Source of the DNA: DATGHS01 sp035307785
GTDB lineage: Bacteria; Planctomycetota; Planctomycetia; Gemmatales; Gemmataceae
Reading direction: 5' to 3'
Length of the DNA: 14,211 bases
NCBI GenBank assembly: GCA_035307785.1
Contig: DATGHS010000279.1
Span: forward strand, 1 to 14,211
How positions within the stretch are numbered: position 1 is the stretch's first letter; each line of letters begins with the position of its first letter. Shown piece by piece: positions 1 to 5,426 of the stretch. Both the position numbers and the translations under genes were made by a program. The notes under the pieces were generated by a model. It ran no database searches and had not been told where the DNA came from. It saw only the letters and a list, made by a program, of their open reading frames with translations.

Positions 1-6
1 TCCAAG

Positions 7-34
7 CCCGCAGGCGAGTCTTCGAGCCTGCGGG
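7..34. repeat. Palindromic repeat family A, copy 1
   Basis: A 9-bp perfect stem (CCCGCAGGC at 7-15, GCCTGCGGG at 26-34) encloses a 10-nt spacer, GAGTCTTCGA. It begins 12 nt past the stop codon of the BMC-P gene at 47-304 on that gene's transcript. The same element occurs at 4175-4202 (inverted), 4219-4246 and 4606-4633. There is no T-tract, so it does not look like a classical intrinsic terminator; an mRNA-stabilising or dispersed-repeat role is inferred. Confidence 0.9.
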
Positions 35-46
35 ATCACTGCGGGG

Positions 47-304
47 TCACTTCGGGTCACAAATCCCCATGATCGTCCAGCGCACCGGCGTCTTGCGATC
101 ATTCACCAGCGTGCGGGCGAAAGCGCCATCGCTGGAAATGACCACGATATCGTGGTGCCCCGCGCCCGCGGCATCTACGGCGATGAGCGGCTCACCGTCG
201 GGCTTGCCTTCGTGCATAGGCTGCACCACGAGCAACTTTCGGCCATTCATGCTCGGATGCTTCACCGTGGCGACCGCCTGGCCGATCACGCGGGCTAGCT
301 GCAT
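47..304 (-). CDS. BMC-P pentameric vertex protein, EutN/CcmL family
   Basis: An 85-residue protein of the EutN/CcmL/PduN family, whose pentamers cap the vertices of microcompartment shells. The N-terminus MQLARVIGQAVATVKHPSM is the family's first beta strand and loop, NGRKLLVVQP follows, and the core AAGAGHHDIVVISSDG (about residues 45-60) is the diagnostic segment. The length is at the short end normal for the family. The ATG at 304 has a good ribosome binding site (AAGGA about 7 nt upstream). It is the last gene of the BMC operon visible here, separated from the aldehyde dehydrogenase gene by a 57-nt hairpin. With the BMC-P at 1891-2223 it makes two vertex paralogues. Planctomycete BMC loci usually carry three, so another may lie left of the window edge. 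Confidence 0.95.
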   Translation of the reverse strand: MQLARVIGQAVATVKHPSMNGRKLLVVQPMHEGKPDGEPLIAVDAAGAGHHDIVVISSDGAFARTLVNDRKTPVRWTIMGICDPK

Positions 305-317
305 AAGAAAATCCTTT

Positions 318-374
318 CAGAGCCGCGCACGCAGTAAGCGGCTCGTCGCGCCGCTTACTTCGTGCGCGGCTCTG
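318..374. repeat. Long near-perfect hairpin between aldehyde dehydrogenase and BMC-P
   Basis: The arms 318-342 and 350-374 are reverse complements over 25 bp with one mismatch (C at 332 against A at 360), leaving a 7-nt loop. The element fills nearly the whole gap between the stop of the dehydrogenase gene (379) and the ribosome binding site of the BMC-P gene (start 304). It has no T-tract. It could be a mobile palindromic element or an RNA structure that lowers expression of the downstream vertex protein, which is needed in small amounts relative to hexamers; both roles are inference. Confidence 0.9.
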
Positions 375-378
375 ACAA

Positions 379-1821
379 CTACAGAATTCTCATTGATCCC
401 GTCATGGTAAACCGCCGTTGCCGCGTGAACGTCAGCGGCGACGTCACGCCTTCGCCGGTGGGCGTGGCGATGCTGTAGCTCAGGAAGCCTTCACCGCCCA
501 CGCCCAAACTGGCGGTGCAGGGGCCGTTGGCCACGAACAACGTAGTGTTCATTTCCCGGCCCATGCGGGTGATGGTGTCCACATTGCGCGAATGAATGAT
601 GGCGGTATGGCGGAAGCCATGCTCGTATTTCTTCGCCAGGGCAATCCCTTGATCCACGTCTTTGACGCGCACAAAGGGCACGAACGGCATCATCTGCTCG
701 TGATCGACGAACGGATGCGACTCGTCGGTCTCGCCGTAAACGATCAGCGTATCGGCCGGCACGCCGACACCGGCATGCTTCGCCAGCACCGATGCGTCCC
801 GCCCGATTAGATCCTTGTTGACGATAAGCTTGCCGGCTTCGCCTTCGACGGGCACAAACGCCGCTTTGGTGAGCGCGGCAATTTCGTTGGCCTTCAATCG
901 CACGCCCTTGTGCCGCGACATGGCTTCCATTAATTCGTCGAAAATCGACTCAACGGCGAAGACTTCTTTCTCGCCGATGCAAAGGAGATTGTTATCGAAG
1001 GAACCGCCGGTGATGATAGAGCGGGCGGCGTTATCGAGATCGGCGGTTTCGTCCACCACGACTGGCGGATTGCCGGGCCCGGCCACGATGGCGCGTTTGG
1101 GACTGCGAAGCGCTGCGCGAGCGACCGCCGGACCGCCGGTGACGCAAAGCAAGCTAATGCCACGATGCTGAAAAATCGCCTCGGCCGATTCCAGCGTCGG
1201 CGTTTCGATAATCGTGATGAGATTATCGATGCCGATGGCTACACTGATCGCCTGGTTGAACAACTGTGTTCCCTTGCAGGCGATGCGGGCAGCGCTGGGA
1301 TGCGGATTGCAGACCAGGGCATTGCCGGCTGCGAGCATGTTGATGGCATTGCCGGCCAGCGTGGGCAGGGAATGCGTGACCGGCGTGATGGCCCCGATCA
1401 CGCCGAACGGCGCGTATTCCACCAGCGAGACGCCGTAGCCGCCGCTGAAGGCATCCGTCTGCAGCGCCTCCACGCCCGGCACTCGTTCGCCGGCCACGAC
1501 CAGCTTTTCAATCTTGTGCTCCAGCCGGCCGATCTTCGTCTCTTCCAATTCCTCACGGCCGAGCTTCTCCGATTGGTCGATGCAAATGCGGCGAATGCAA
1601 TCGACGGCTTTCTTACGGCACTCGAGCCCGCGCGCTTCGAATTTCTTCTGCGCTTCGGTCGCGGCGGCCACAGCATCATCCACATTCTGAAAGACGCCGG
1701 ATTTCGGCTCCCCCTTCCCTCTTAGGGAAGGGGCCTGCGGCGTTAGGTCGTCTTTCCCGCCGCGCATGTTGGCCAGTACTTCCTGCACGACGCCGCGAAT
1801 CAAGTCCTCGGTGAGCTGCAT
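379..1821 (-). CDS. CoA-acylating aldehyde dehydrogenase, PduP/EutE type, microcompartment-targeted
   Basis: This 480-residue enzyme oxidises an aldehyde to acyl-CoA with NAD+ and CoA in the BMC lumen. Catalytic Cys281 sits in NNLLCIGEKEV, the acylating-dehydrogenase motif, and the region around residues 370-410 (DHEQMMPFVPFVRVKDVD, then a KYEHGFRHTAIIHS-type segment) matches the PduP/EutE class. Residues 1-20 (MQLTEDLIRGVVQEVLANMR) form a predicted amphipathic helix before a flexible linker, the usual form of an encapsulation peptide. The linker contains PSLRGKG (31-37), encoded by a perfect palindrome at 1711-1733, apparently an in-frame repeat insertion. The substrate is probably L-lactaldehyde or propionaldehyde, judged from the locus type and not from the sequence itself. 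The start is ATG at 1821 with a weak GAAG-type ribosome binding site. The gap to the upstream BMC-P gene holds a large inverted repeat. Confidence 0.95.
   Translation of the reverse strand: MQLTEDLIRGVVQEVLANMRGGKDDLTPQAPSLRGKGEPKSGVFQNVDDAVAAATEAQKKFEARGLECRKKAVDCIRRICIDQSEKLGREELEETKIGRLEHKIEKLVVAGERVPGVEALQTDAFSGGYGVSLVEYAPFGVIGAITPVTHSLPTLAGNAINMLAAGNALVCNPHPSAARIACKGTQLFNQAISVAIGIDNLITIIETPTLESAEAIFQHRGISLLCVTGGPAVARAALRSPKRAIVAGPGNPPVVVDETADLDNAARSIITGGSFDNNLLCIGEKEVFAVESIFDELMEAMSRHKGVRLKANEIAALTKAAFVPVEGEAGKLIVNKDLIGRDASVLAKHAGVGVPADTLIVYGETDESHPFVDHEQMMPFVPFVRVKDVDQGIALAKKYEHGFRHTAIIHSRNVDTITRMGREMNTTLFVANGPCTASLGVGGEGFLSYSIATPTGEGVTSPLTFTRQRRFTMTGSMRIL
1711..1733. repeat. Perfect palindrome inside the aldehyde dehydrogenase linker
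   Basis: CCCCTTCCCT (1711-1720), a 3-nt spacer CTT and AGGGAAGGGG (1724-1733) form a perfect 10-bp stem. It is read in frame as residues PSLRGKG between the N-terminal encapsulation helix and the catalytic domain, a position where an insertion would be tolerated. Confidence 0.9.
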
Positions 1822-1842
1822 GATTTCTTCAGAAGTCAGGGA

Positions 1843-1928
1843 TCAGGAGTCAGGAATCAGATAGGTCGTATACGACGTATACGGCAAATCTCATCTCTGA
1901 CTCCTGACACCTGGCTCCTGACTCCTGA
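1843..1928. repeat. Inverted repeat of TCAGGAGTCAGGA units
   Basis: The left arm (about 1843-1860) and right arm (about 1911-1928) are near-complementary. Both are built from short tandem TCAGGAGTCAGGA-like units. The loop contains two copies of the palindrome CGTATACG (1867-1874 and 1876-1883). The right arm overlaps the 3' end of the BMC-P gene at 1891-2223 and encodes its last residues, so the insertion appears to have rewritten that protein's C-terminus. Confidence 0.8.
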
Positions 1929-2223
1929 ATATTGTTTTCCCCAGCACGTTCACAGAATCCACAATCCCAATAACCAGCGTGTCCACCGGCAGTTTTTCCG
2001 TCTCCGGCGTGAAGCGGGCGCTGGAGCCTTGCACTATGAGTACCGTTTCGCCCAGGCCAGCGCCGAGCAGATCGACCGCAACAAAGGTCCGGCCCACTCC
2101 GATCAGCTGCTCCCGGTTGGCCGGATCCACGCGCATCGGCTCGACGGTCAGCAATTTATGGCCGGTCATGGAGGCGACCTTTTGCGTCGCTACCACGTGA
2201 CCAGTCACTCGCGCGAGAAACAT
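1891..2223 (-). CDS. BMC-P pentameric vertex protein, EutN/CcmL family, with repeat-derived tail
   Basis: A 110-residue EutN/CcmL-family vertex protein. MFLARVTGHVVATQKVASM and GHKLLTVEPM match the family's opening strands, and LLGAGLGETVLIVQGSSA (about 52-69) is the core segment. The ATG at 2223 was chosen because the family starts directly with this strand; the open frame runs further upstream but encodes unrelated sequence there. No strong ribosome binding site is visible. The last dozen residues (FRSQEPGVRSQR) extend past the usual family length and are encoded by the right arm of a TCAGGAGTCAGGA inverted repeat, so they probably arose by repeat insertion over the original stop. The gene lies between ackA and the aldehyde dehydrogenase gene. 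Confidence 0.93.
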   Translation of the reverse strand: MFLARVTGHVVATQKVASMTGHKLLTVEPMRVDPANREQLIGVGRTFVAVDLLGAGLGETVLIVQGSSARFTPETEKLPVDTLVIGIVDSVNVLGKTIFRSQEPGVRSQR

Positions 2224-2239
2224 ATTCAAACTCACACAT

Positions 2240-2304
2240 TGGCGAGCCGAACGCCGTAAGGCGTCGGGTGTTTGACCCGTTTCCTTATGGAGCACGGCTC
2301 GCCA
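2240..2304. repeat. 65-bp palindromic element with three-way-junction fold
   Basis: Outer arms TGGCGAGCCG (2240-2249) and CGGCTCGCCA (2295-2304) are perfectly complementary. Inside are two small hairpins: CGCC-GTAA-GGCG (2252-2263) and CGGGT-GTTTG-ACCCG (2265-2279). The fold would be a three-way junction. It fills the ackA/BMC-P gap, and its right arm encodes the last residues of acetate kinase (around LASRAP). It has the form of a small non-autonomous palindromic element; no transposase or clear target duplication is visible. Confidence 0.85.
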
Positions 2305-3490
2305 GGAAGTCTCTAGTTTGCCGTGCCACCACCAATTCCTCATTCGTCGGCATGATCCAGATCTGCACGCGGCTATGTGCGGCGTGAATCGGCATCTCGC
2401 CCTTGGCCGTCGCGTTCTTGGCATCGTCCAATTGAATGCCGAACCAGTCGAGGTTCGCGCACACGTCCTTGCGAATGCGGGCCGAGTTCTCGCCGATGCC
2501 ACCGGTAAAGACGATGGCTTCGGCCCCGTTCATTTGCAGCAAGTACGCGCCCAGGTAGTGTCGAACCGAGGCGACAAAAACATCAATGGCCAGCTTCGCC
2601 TTGGCGTCGCCTTTTGCTGCTTTCTCCTCGATGTCACGCAGGTCGTTGTAACCGCTCAGTCCCAATAATCCGGACCGATTAGCCAAGTCATCCAGCAATT
2701 GTTCGAGCGTCTTCCCGGTCTTGCGGATGAGCGGCGGCAGGGCGAACGGATCAAAATCACCCACGCGATTGTTGTGCGGCAAACCGGTCTGCGGGCTCAT
2801 GCCGAGCGAATTCGCCACCGACTCTCCATTTTCAATCGCACACAACGAACTGCTTCCGCCGAGGTGGCAGGAGATAATTCGGTTTAGCGGGCGCCCCTTC
2901 GGGTCGGCCGCTAAACATTCCGCCATCCGTTCTGCGATATACCGATGGCTGGCGCCATGAAAGCCCCAGCGCTTGATGCCGTGCTTTTCGATCCATTCGA
3001 GCGGCACCGCATAGTTGCGATGCGCCGGAGCGATGCTTTCATGAAAGCCGGTTTCGAAGGCCGCCACGAGGGGGATTTCCGGCAGTTCGCGGGCCAGCAA
3101 GCGCATGGCGGCGATGTAGGGCGGGTTGTGGGCCGGGGCCACGTCGGCAAAGGCCTCCATGGCCGCCAGCACTTTTTCATTCACCCGCTGCACGCCAGTC
3201 ATTCCATCCGCGTGGACGGCCTTGAAACCAATGGCCGCCAATTCCGAGGGCGAGCGAAGCGCGCCGATTTCCGGACTCGACAGTTGCGTCAGGCACAGCC
3301 GCACGGCCACGGCGTGATCGCGGGCGGAAATCGTCGATTCCGCCTTGCGCTCACCGGCCTGTACGAAGCAACGCGATTCCGGCGAACCGATCCGCTCCAC
3401 CCCGCCGCGCGCCAGCAACCGCTCGTTCGTCATGTCGAACAGACGATACTTGAAGCTGGTGCTCCCCAAATTGGCGACGAGGATTTTCAC
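2285..3490 (-). CDS. ackA: Acetate/propionate kinase, divergent BMC-associated form
   Basis: This 401-residue member of the ASKHA acetate kinase family converts acyl-phosphate plus ADP to carboxylate plus ATP, completing the route after PduL. Recognisable motifs are VANLGSTSFKYRLF (phosphate-1), HNPPYIAAM, GFHGASH with His178, SCHLGGSSS (phosphate-2), NNRVGDFDP with Arg242, GGIGENS (330-337) and TNEEL with Glu384. Two residues aligned with catalytic positions of the Methanosarcina enzyme differ: Arg91 is Lys90 (in GFKAVHADG) and Asp148 is Glu146 (in FETGFH). No encapsulation helix precedes the first strand. The start is a GTG at 3490, 8 nt after the stop of the membrane-protein gene, so the two are probably translated together. 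Residues 192-203 are encoded by an imperfect palindrome (2883-2915), and the last residues by the 2240-2304 element. Confidence 0.93.
   Translation of the reverse strand: MKILVANLGSTSFKYRLFDMTNERLLARGGVERIGSPESRCFVQAGERKAESTISARDHAVAVRLCLTQLSSPEIGALRSPSELAAIGFKAVHADGMTGVQRVNEKVLAAMEAFADVAPAHNPPYIAAMRLLARELPEIPLVAAFETGFHESIAPAHRNYAVPLEWIEKHGIKRWGFHGASHRYIAERMAECLAADPKGRPLNRIISCHLGGSSSLCAIENGESVANSLGMSPQTGLPHNNRVGDFDPFALPPLIRKTGKTLEQLLDDLANRSGLLGLSGYNDLRDIEEKAAKGDAKAKLAIDVFVASVRHYLGAYLLQMNGAEAIVFTGGIGENSARIRKDVCANLDWFGIQLDDAKNATAKGEMPIHAAHSRVQIWIMPTNEELVVARQTRDFLASRAP
2883..2915. repeat. Imperfect palindrome inside ackA
   Basis: TTTAGCGG (2883-2890) pairs with CCGCTAAA (2908-2915). The complete arms match at 13 of 15 positions around a TTC loop. 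It encodes kinase residues 192-203 (CLAADPKGRPLN), just before the phosphate-2 strand. The family has a surface loop of variable length there, so it is probably an in-frame repeat insertion. Confidence 0.7.
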
Positions 3491-3498
3491 GTCCGTAC

Positions 3499-3789
3499 CT
3501 ATTTACCGAAATTGAAATTCTGCTGCGGTATCACCCCACTAAAGCGAAGGCCCAAGCCGAGAACGGTTAGTACAACGGAGATTATCAAGCAGATCATCGC
3601 GTTGTTTTTGGCCTTCGGATCCTTGCAAGTGAAGAAGCCGATGAAGTTAATAATCAACGGGATCAGGCACAGTCCGTTGCAGCAGATCGAAATGATGATC
3701 GCAAAAACAAATTGGTCGGTGAACCACTTGTCGAGGCCGGAACGCTGTGCGGGTGGTGCGCCCAGACCATCATCATCTACGGTCGCCAT
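3499..3789 (-). CDS. Small two-helix membrane protein in the BMC operon
   Basis: A 96-residue protein of no family I can name. The soluble N-terminus (about 28 residues, MATVDDDGLGAPPAQRSGLD...) is followed by a long hydrophobic stretch (about residues 28-52, rich in I, L, F and C), a short polar loop CKDPKAKNN, and a second hydrophobic helix (about 63-83), ending in a polar tail. The ATG at 3789 has a strong ribosome binding site (AAAGGGG, 5 nt spacing). An in-frame ATG at 3804 lacks one. The gene sits between BMC-H and ackA with an 8-nt gap to ackA, so co-expression with the organelle genes is likely. Possible roles are membrane tethering of the compartment or solute movement; both are speculation. 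Confidence 0.8.
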   Translation of the reverse strand: MATVDDDGLGAPPAQRSGLDKWFTDQFVFAIIISICCNGLCLIPLIINFIGFFTCKDPKAKNNAMICLIISVVLTVLGLGLRFSGVIPQQNFNFGK

Positions 3790-3852
3790 GCAATCCCCTT
3801 TCATAGAGGTTGTAAAGGTTCAATCGGGAAAACCACGCCAGGTGGAATCGTA

Positions 3853-4143
3853 TTACTTCACGAACACGTCTAGCACAGTCTGCTCCGGCCGCGGGATGAC
3901 GTGGGAACTTACCAGCTCTCCATTGGCACTGGCCGCGGTGGCGCCGGCTTCGACCGCCGCCCGCACCGAGCCCACGTCGCCGCGCACAAAGGTGGTGACA
4001 TACGCCCCGCCGATCTGCACCTGCCCGGCCAACTTCACGTTGGCCGCCTTGCACATCGCATCGGTCGCGGCAATGGTGGCAATCAGCCCCTTCGTCTCGA
4101 CCAGCCCCAACGCTTCGCTGCCCCGATTGTTAGTCGCCGCCAT
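3853..4143 (-). CDS. BMC-H hexameric shell protein (pore QIGGAY)
   Basis: A 96-residue single-domain BMC shell protein that forms hexameric facets. ALGLVETKGLIATIAATDAM is the characteristic BMC first strand and helix, KLAGQVQIGGAYVTTFVRGD contains the pore loop (IGGA, about residues 44-47), and VRAAVEAGATAA and SSHVIPRPE complete the fold. The start is ATG at 4143 with GGAG 6 nt upstream; a TTG four codons earlier is in frame but has no such signal. The second shell gene at 4255-4560 is a paralogue with a different pore loop. The gap between them holds two copies of repeat family A in opposite orientation. Confidence 0.97.
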   Translation of the reverse strand: MAATNNRGSEALGLVETKGLIATIAATDAMCKAANVKLAGQVQIGGAYVTTFVRGDVGSVRAAVEAGATAASANGELVSSHVIPRPEQTVLDVFVK

Positions 4144-4174
4144 GATGATCTCCAATTTTCAAATGATGAAGAAC

Positions 4175-4202
4175 CCGACAGGCTCGAAGACTCGCCTGTC
4201 GG
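4175..4202. repeat. Palindromic repeat family A, copy 2 (inverted)
   Basis: CCGACAGGC (4175-4183) pairs with GCCTGTCGG (4194-4202) around the 10-nt spacer TCGAAGACTC, the reverse complement of the spacer in the other three copies. The third stem base pair differs from the other copies on both arms, so pairing is kept. It lies upstream of the ribosome binding site of the BMC-H gene at 3853-4143. Confidence 0.88.
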
Positions 4203-4218
4203 CTTGGTTTCTGAAAAG

Positions 4219-4246
4219 CCCGCAGGCGAGTCTTCGAGCCTGCGGG
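4219..4246. repeat. Palindromic repeat family A, copy 3
   Basis: CCCGCAGGC (4219-4227), GAGTCTTCGA and GCCTGCGGG (4238-4246) are identical to copy 1. It starts 8 nt past the stop of the BMC-H gene at 4255-4560. With the inverted copy 16 bp away it could also form a larger cruciform. Confidence 0.9.
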
Positions 4247-4254
4247 GTTAAATC

Positions 4255-4560
4255 CTAACCCACGCTGCCGGTAGCCGGCTTCACCTTCGGCAACACGCTG
4301 CCCAAATCTTCGTGTGGCCGCGGGATCACCTGCACGCTGATGACTTCGCCCACGCGGCCGCCGGCAGCGGCACCGGCATCGACGGCCGCTTTCACCGCGG
4401 CCACGTCGCCCACCACGAAGGCGGTGACAAGCCCGCTGCCGATTTTTTGCCAGCCCACAAGCGTGACATTGGCGGCCTTCACCGCCGCATCGCTCGCTTC
4501 TACCAATGCGGTCAGGCCCTTGGTTTCGATCATGCCCAGGGCTTCCAGATTCGCGGCCAT
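4255..4560 (-). CDS. BMC-H hexameric shell protein (pore KIGSG)
   Basis: A 101-residue single-domain BMC shell protein. EALGMIETKGLTALVEASDA (residues 6-25), WQKIGSGLVTAFVVGD with a PduA-like pore loop GSG (41-43), VKAAVDAGAAA and SVQVIPRPHEDL give a confident family assignment. The ATG at 4560 is preceded by TTGGAG with about 7 nt spacing. The frame stays open further upstream, but that part translates the palindromic repeat at 4606-4633 and is not protein-like. The C-terminal tail (about 87-101, PKVKPATGSVG) is slightly longer than in the other paralogue. Stop codons here and in pduL are each followed closely by a family A repeat. Confidence 0.97.
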   Translation of the reverse strand: MAANLEALGMIETKGLTALVEASDAAVKAANVTLVGWQKIGSGLVTAFVVGDVAAVKAAVDAGAAAGGRVGEVISVQVIPRPHEDLGSVLPKVKPATGSVG

Positions 4561-4605
4561 CAGTCGTTCTCCAAGTTGGAAAGTTCTCAATACCCCAGTT
4601 CCAAG

Positions 4606-4633
4606 CCGGCAGGCGAGTCTTCGAGCCTGCCGG
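4606..4633. repeat. Palindromic repeat family A, copy 4
   Basis: CCGGCAGGC (4606-4614), spacer GAGTCTTCGA and GCCTGCCGG (4625-4633). It begins 5 nt after the pduL stop codon. The outer stem pairs differ from copies 1 and 3 on both arms with pairing conserved. Confidence 0.9.
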
Positions 4634-4638
4634 GTCAA

Positions 4639-5307
4639 TCATTTGAACAACTCAATTCCCGTTGCATCTTGCAGGTTGCAGGCGTTTCCTTCATCCGTAT
4701 CCAGGTGAATTTCCAGCTTGTAGCGCGGGTCAACCCGGCAAAGCAGATCTTCCAGCACGGTGGGGCAGCGGCCGCCTACGCGCAGGTGGATCTTGTCCAT
4801 GTGCTTCACGCCGTAAAATTCGGCATCCTTGGTTCCCATGTGCACGTGCCGTTCGGCACGGATCACCCCTTGTTTCAATTCGATCATTCCCGCCGGCCCC
4901 ATGAGCCAGCAGCCGGGAGTATCGTGATGATCGCCGCTGATACGGACCGGAAGATCGATACCCAGAGCAATACCGTCGGTGAAGGCAAGTTCGACCTGCG
5001 AAGCGCTACGGCACGGGCCAAGGATGCGCAGCCCAGTGATGATCCGTTGCCGGGGGCCGATAATAGTGAGCGATTCTTCCGAAGCGAATTCGCCGTCCTG
5101 GTACAAGTATTTCATGGGGCGAAGTTTGTGGCCTTCGCCGAAAAGGCGCTCAACGTCGGGCTGAGTGAGATGGCAGTGCCGGGCGGAGATATTGGCCACA
5201 AGTTTGGACGCACCGCTGGTTTGGGCAGGGCTAAGCACTTTGGCCAGCGCGCTGCGCACTAGCTTCTCTACCTGGCTACGGTCAATCGTCGTAGTTGCTA
5301 CCGTCAT
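4639..5307 (-). CDS. pduL: PduL-type phosphate propanoyl/acetyltransferase, microcompartment-targeted
   Basis: A 222-residue PduL phosphotransacylase that exchanges the CoA of an acyl-CoA for phosphate, regenerating CoA inside the BMC. It is unrelated in fold to Pta. The two-metal histidine motifs are clear: His44 and His46 in SARHCHLT, GDHHDTPG (125-132), His154 and His156 in AERHVHM, and His201 in HLDTDEGNA. This spacing fits known PduL structures. Residues about 9-26 (DRSQVEKLVRSALAKVLS) are a predicted amphipathic encapsulation helix joined by a short linker. The ATG at 5307 was chosen over an in-frame TTG at 5355 because the encapsulation helix starts just after it; the ribosome binding site is weak. 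It is the first enzyme gene after deoR, with a 119-nt gap containing another inverted repeat. Confidence 0.96.
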   Translation of the reverse strand: MTVATTTIDRSQVEKLVRSALAKVLSPAQTSGASKLVANISARHCHLTQPDVERLFGEGHKLRPMKYLYQDGEFASEESLTIIGPRQRIITGLRILGPCRSASQVELAFTDGIALGIDLPVRISGDHHDTPGCWLMGPAGMIELKQGVIRAERHVHMGTKDAEFYGVKHMDKIHLRVGGRCPTVLEDLLCRVDPRYKLEIHLDTDEGNACNLQDATGIELFK

Positions 5308-5354
5308 GATGCTTGCTTCAATTAGCCCACTGAGCTTCGCTACACGGATTATCA

Positions 5355-5412
5355 AACACGGATGAACACGGATAAGAACACATTCTTTTCTTTAATCCGT
5401 GTTCATCCGTGT
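5355..5412. repeat. Inverted repeat of ACACGGATGA units between deoR and pduL
   Basis: AACACGGATGAACACGGAT (from 5355) is the reverse complement of ATCCGTGTTCATCCGTGTT (ending 5412), with about 18 nt between the arms. Each arm is itself a tandem of two CACGGAT units. A further TTCATCCGTG unit at 5426-5435 overlaps the end of deoR, and another CACGGAT lies at 5343-5349. It separates the regulator from the structural genes and could uncouple their expression; no T-tract is present. Confidence 0.85.
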
Positions 5413-5426
5413 TACGAAGTCCGTTT

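Noticed and set aside
1891..2502. A longer 203-residue start for the BMC-P gene
   Set aside because: The extra N-terminal part is antisense-like, Arg-rich sequence overlapping ackA in another frame. Family alignment begins at the ATG at 2223.
2945..4258. Plus-strand open frame of 437 codons
   Set aside because: It is antisense to ackA, the membrane protein gene and a BMC-H gene. Its translation has the composition of a shadow frame in GC-rich coding DNA and no family features.
4130..4642. Open frames running through the repeats between BMC-H genes
   Set aside because: Their sequence is a translation of palindromic repeats (AGSKTRL-type strings) and out-of-frame shell genes.
4312..5262. Plus-strand open frame of 316 codons
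   Set aside because: It is antisense to BMC-H and pduL, whose identities are certain; no recognisable motifs.
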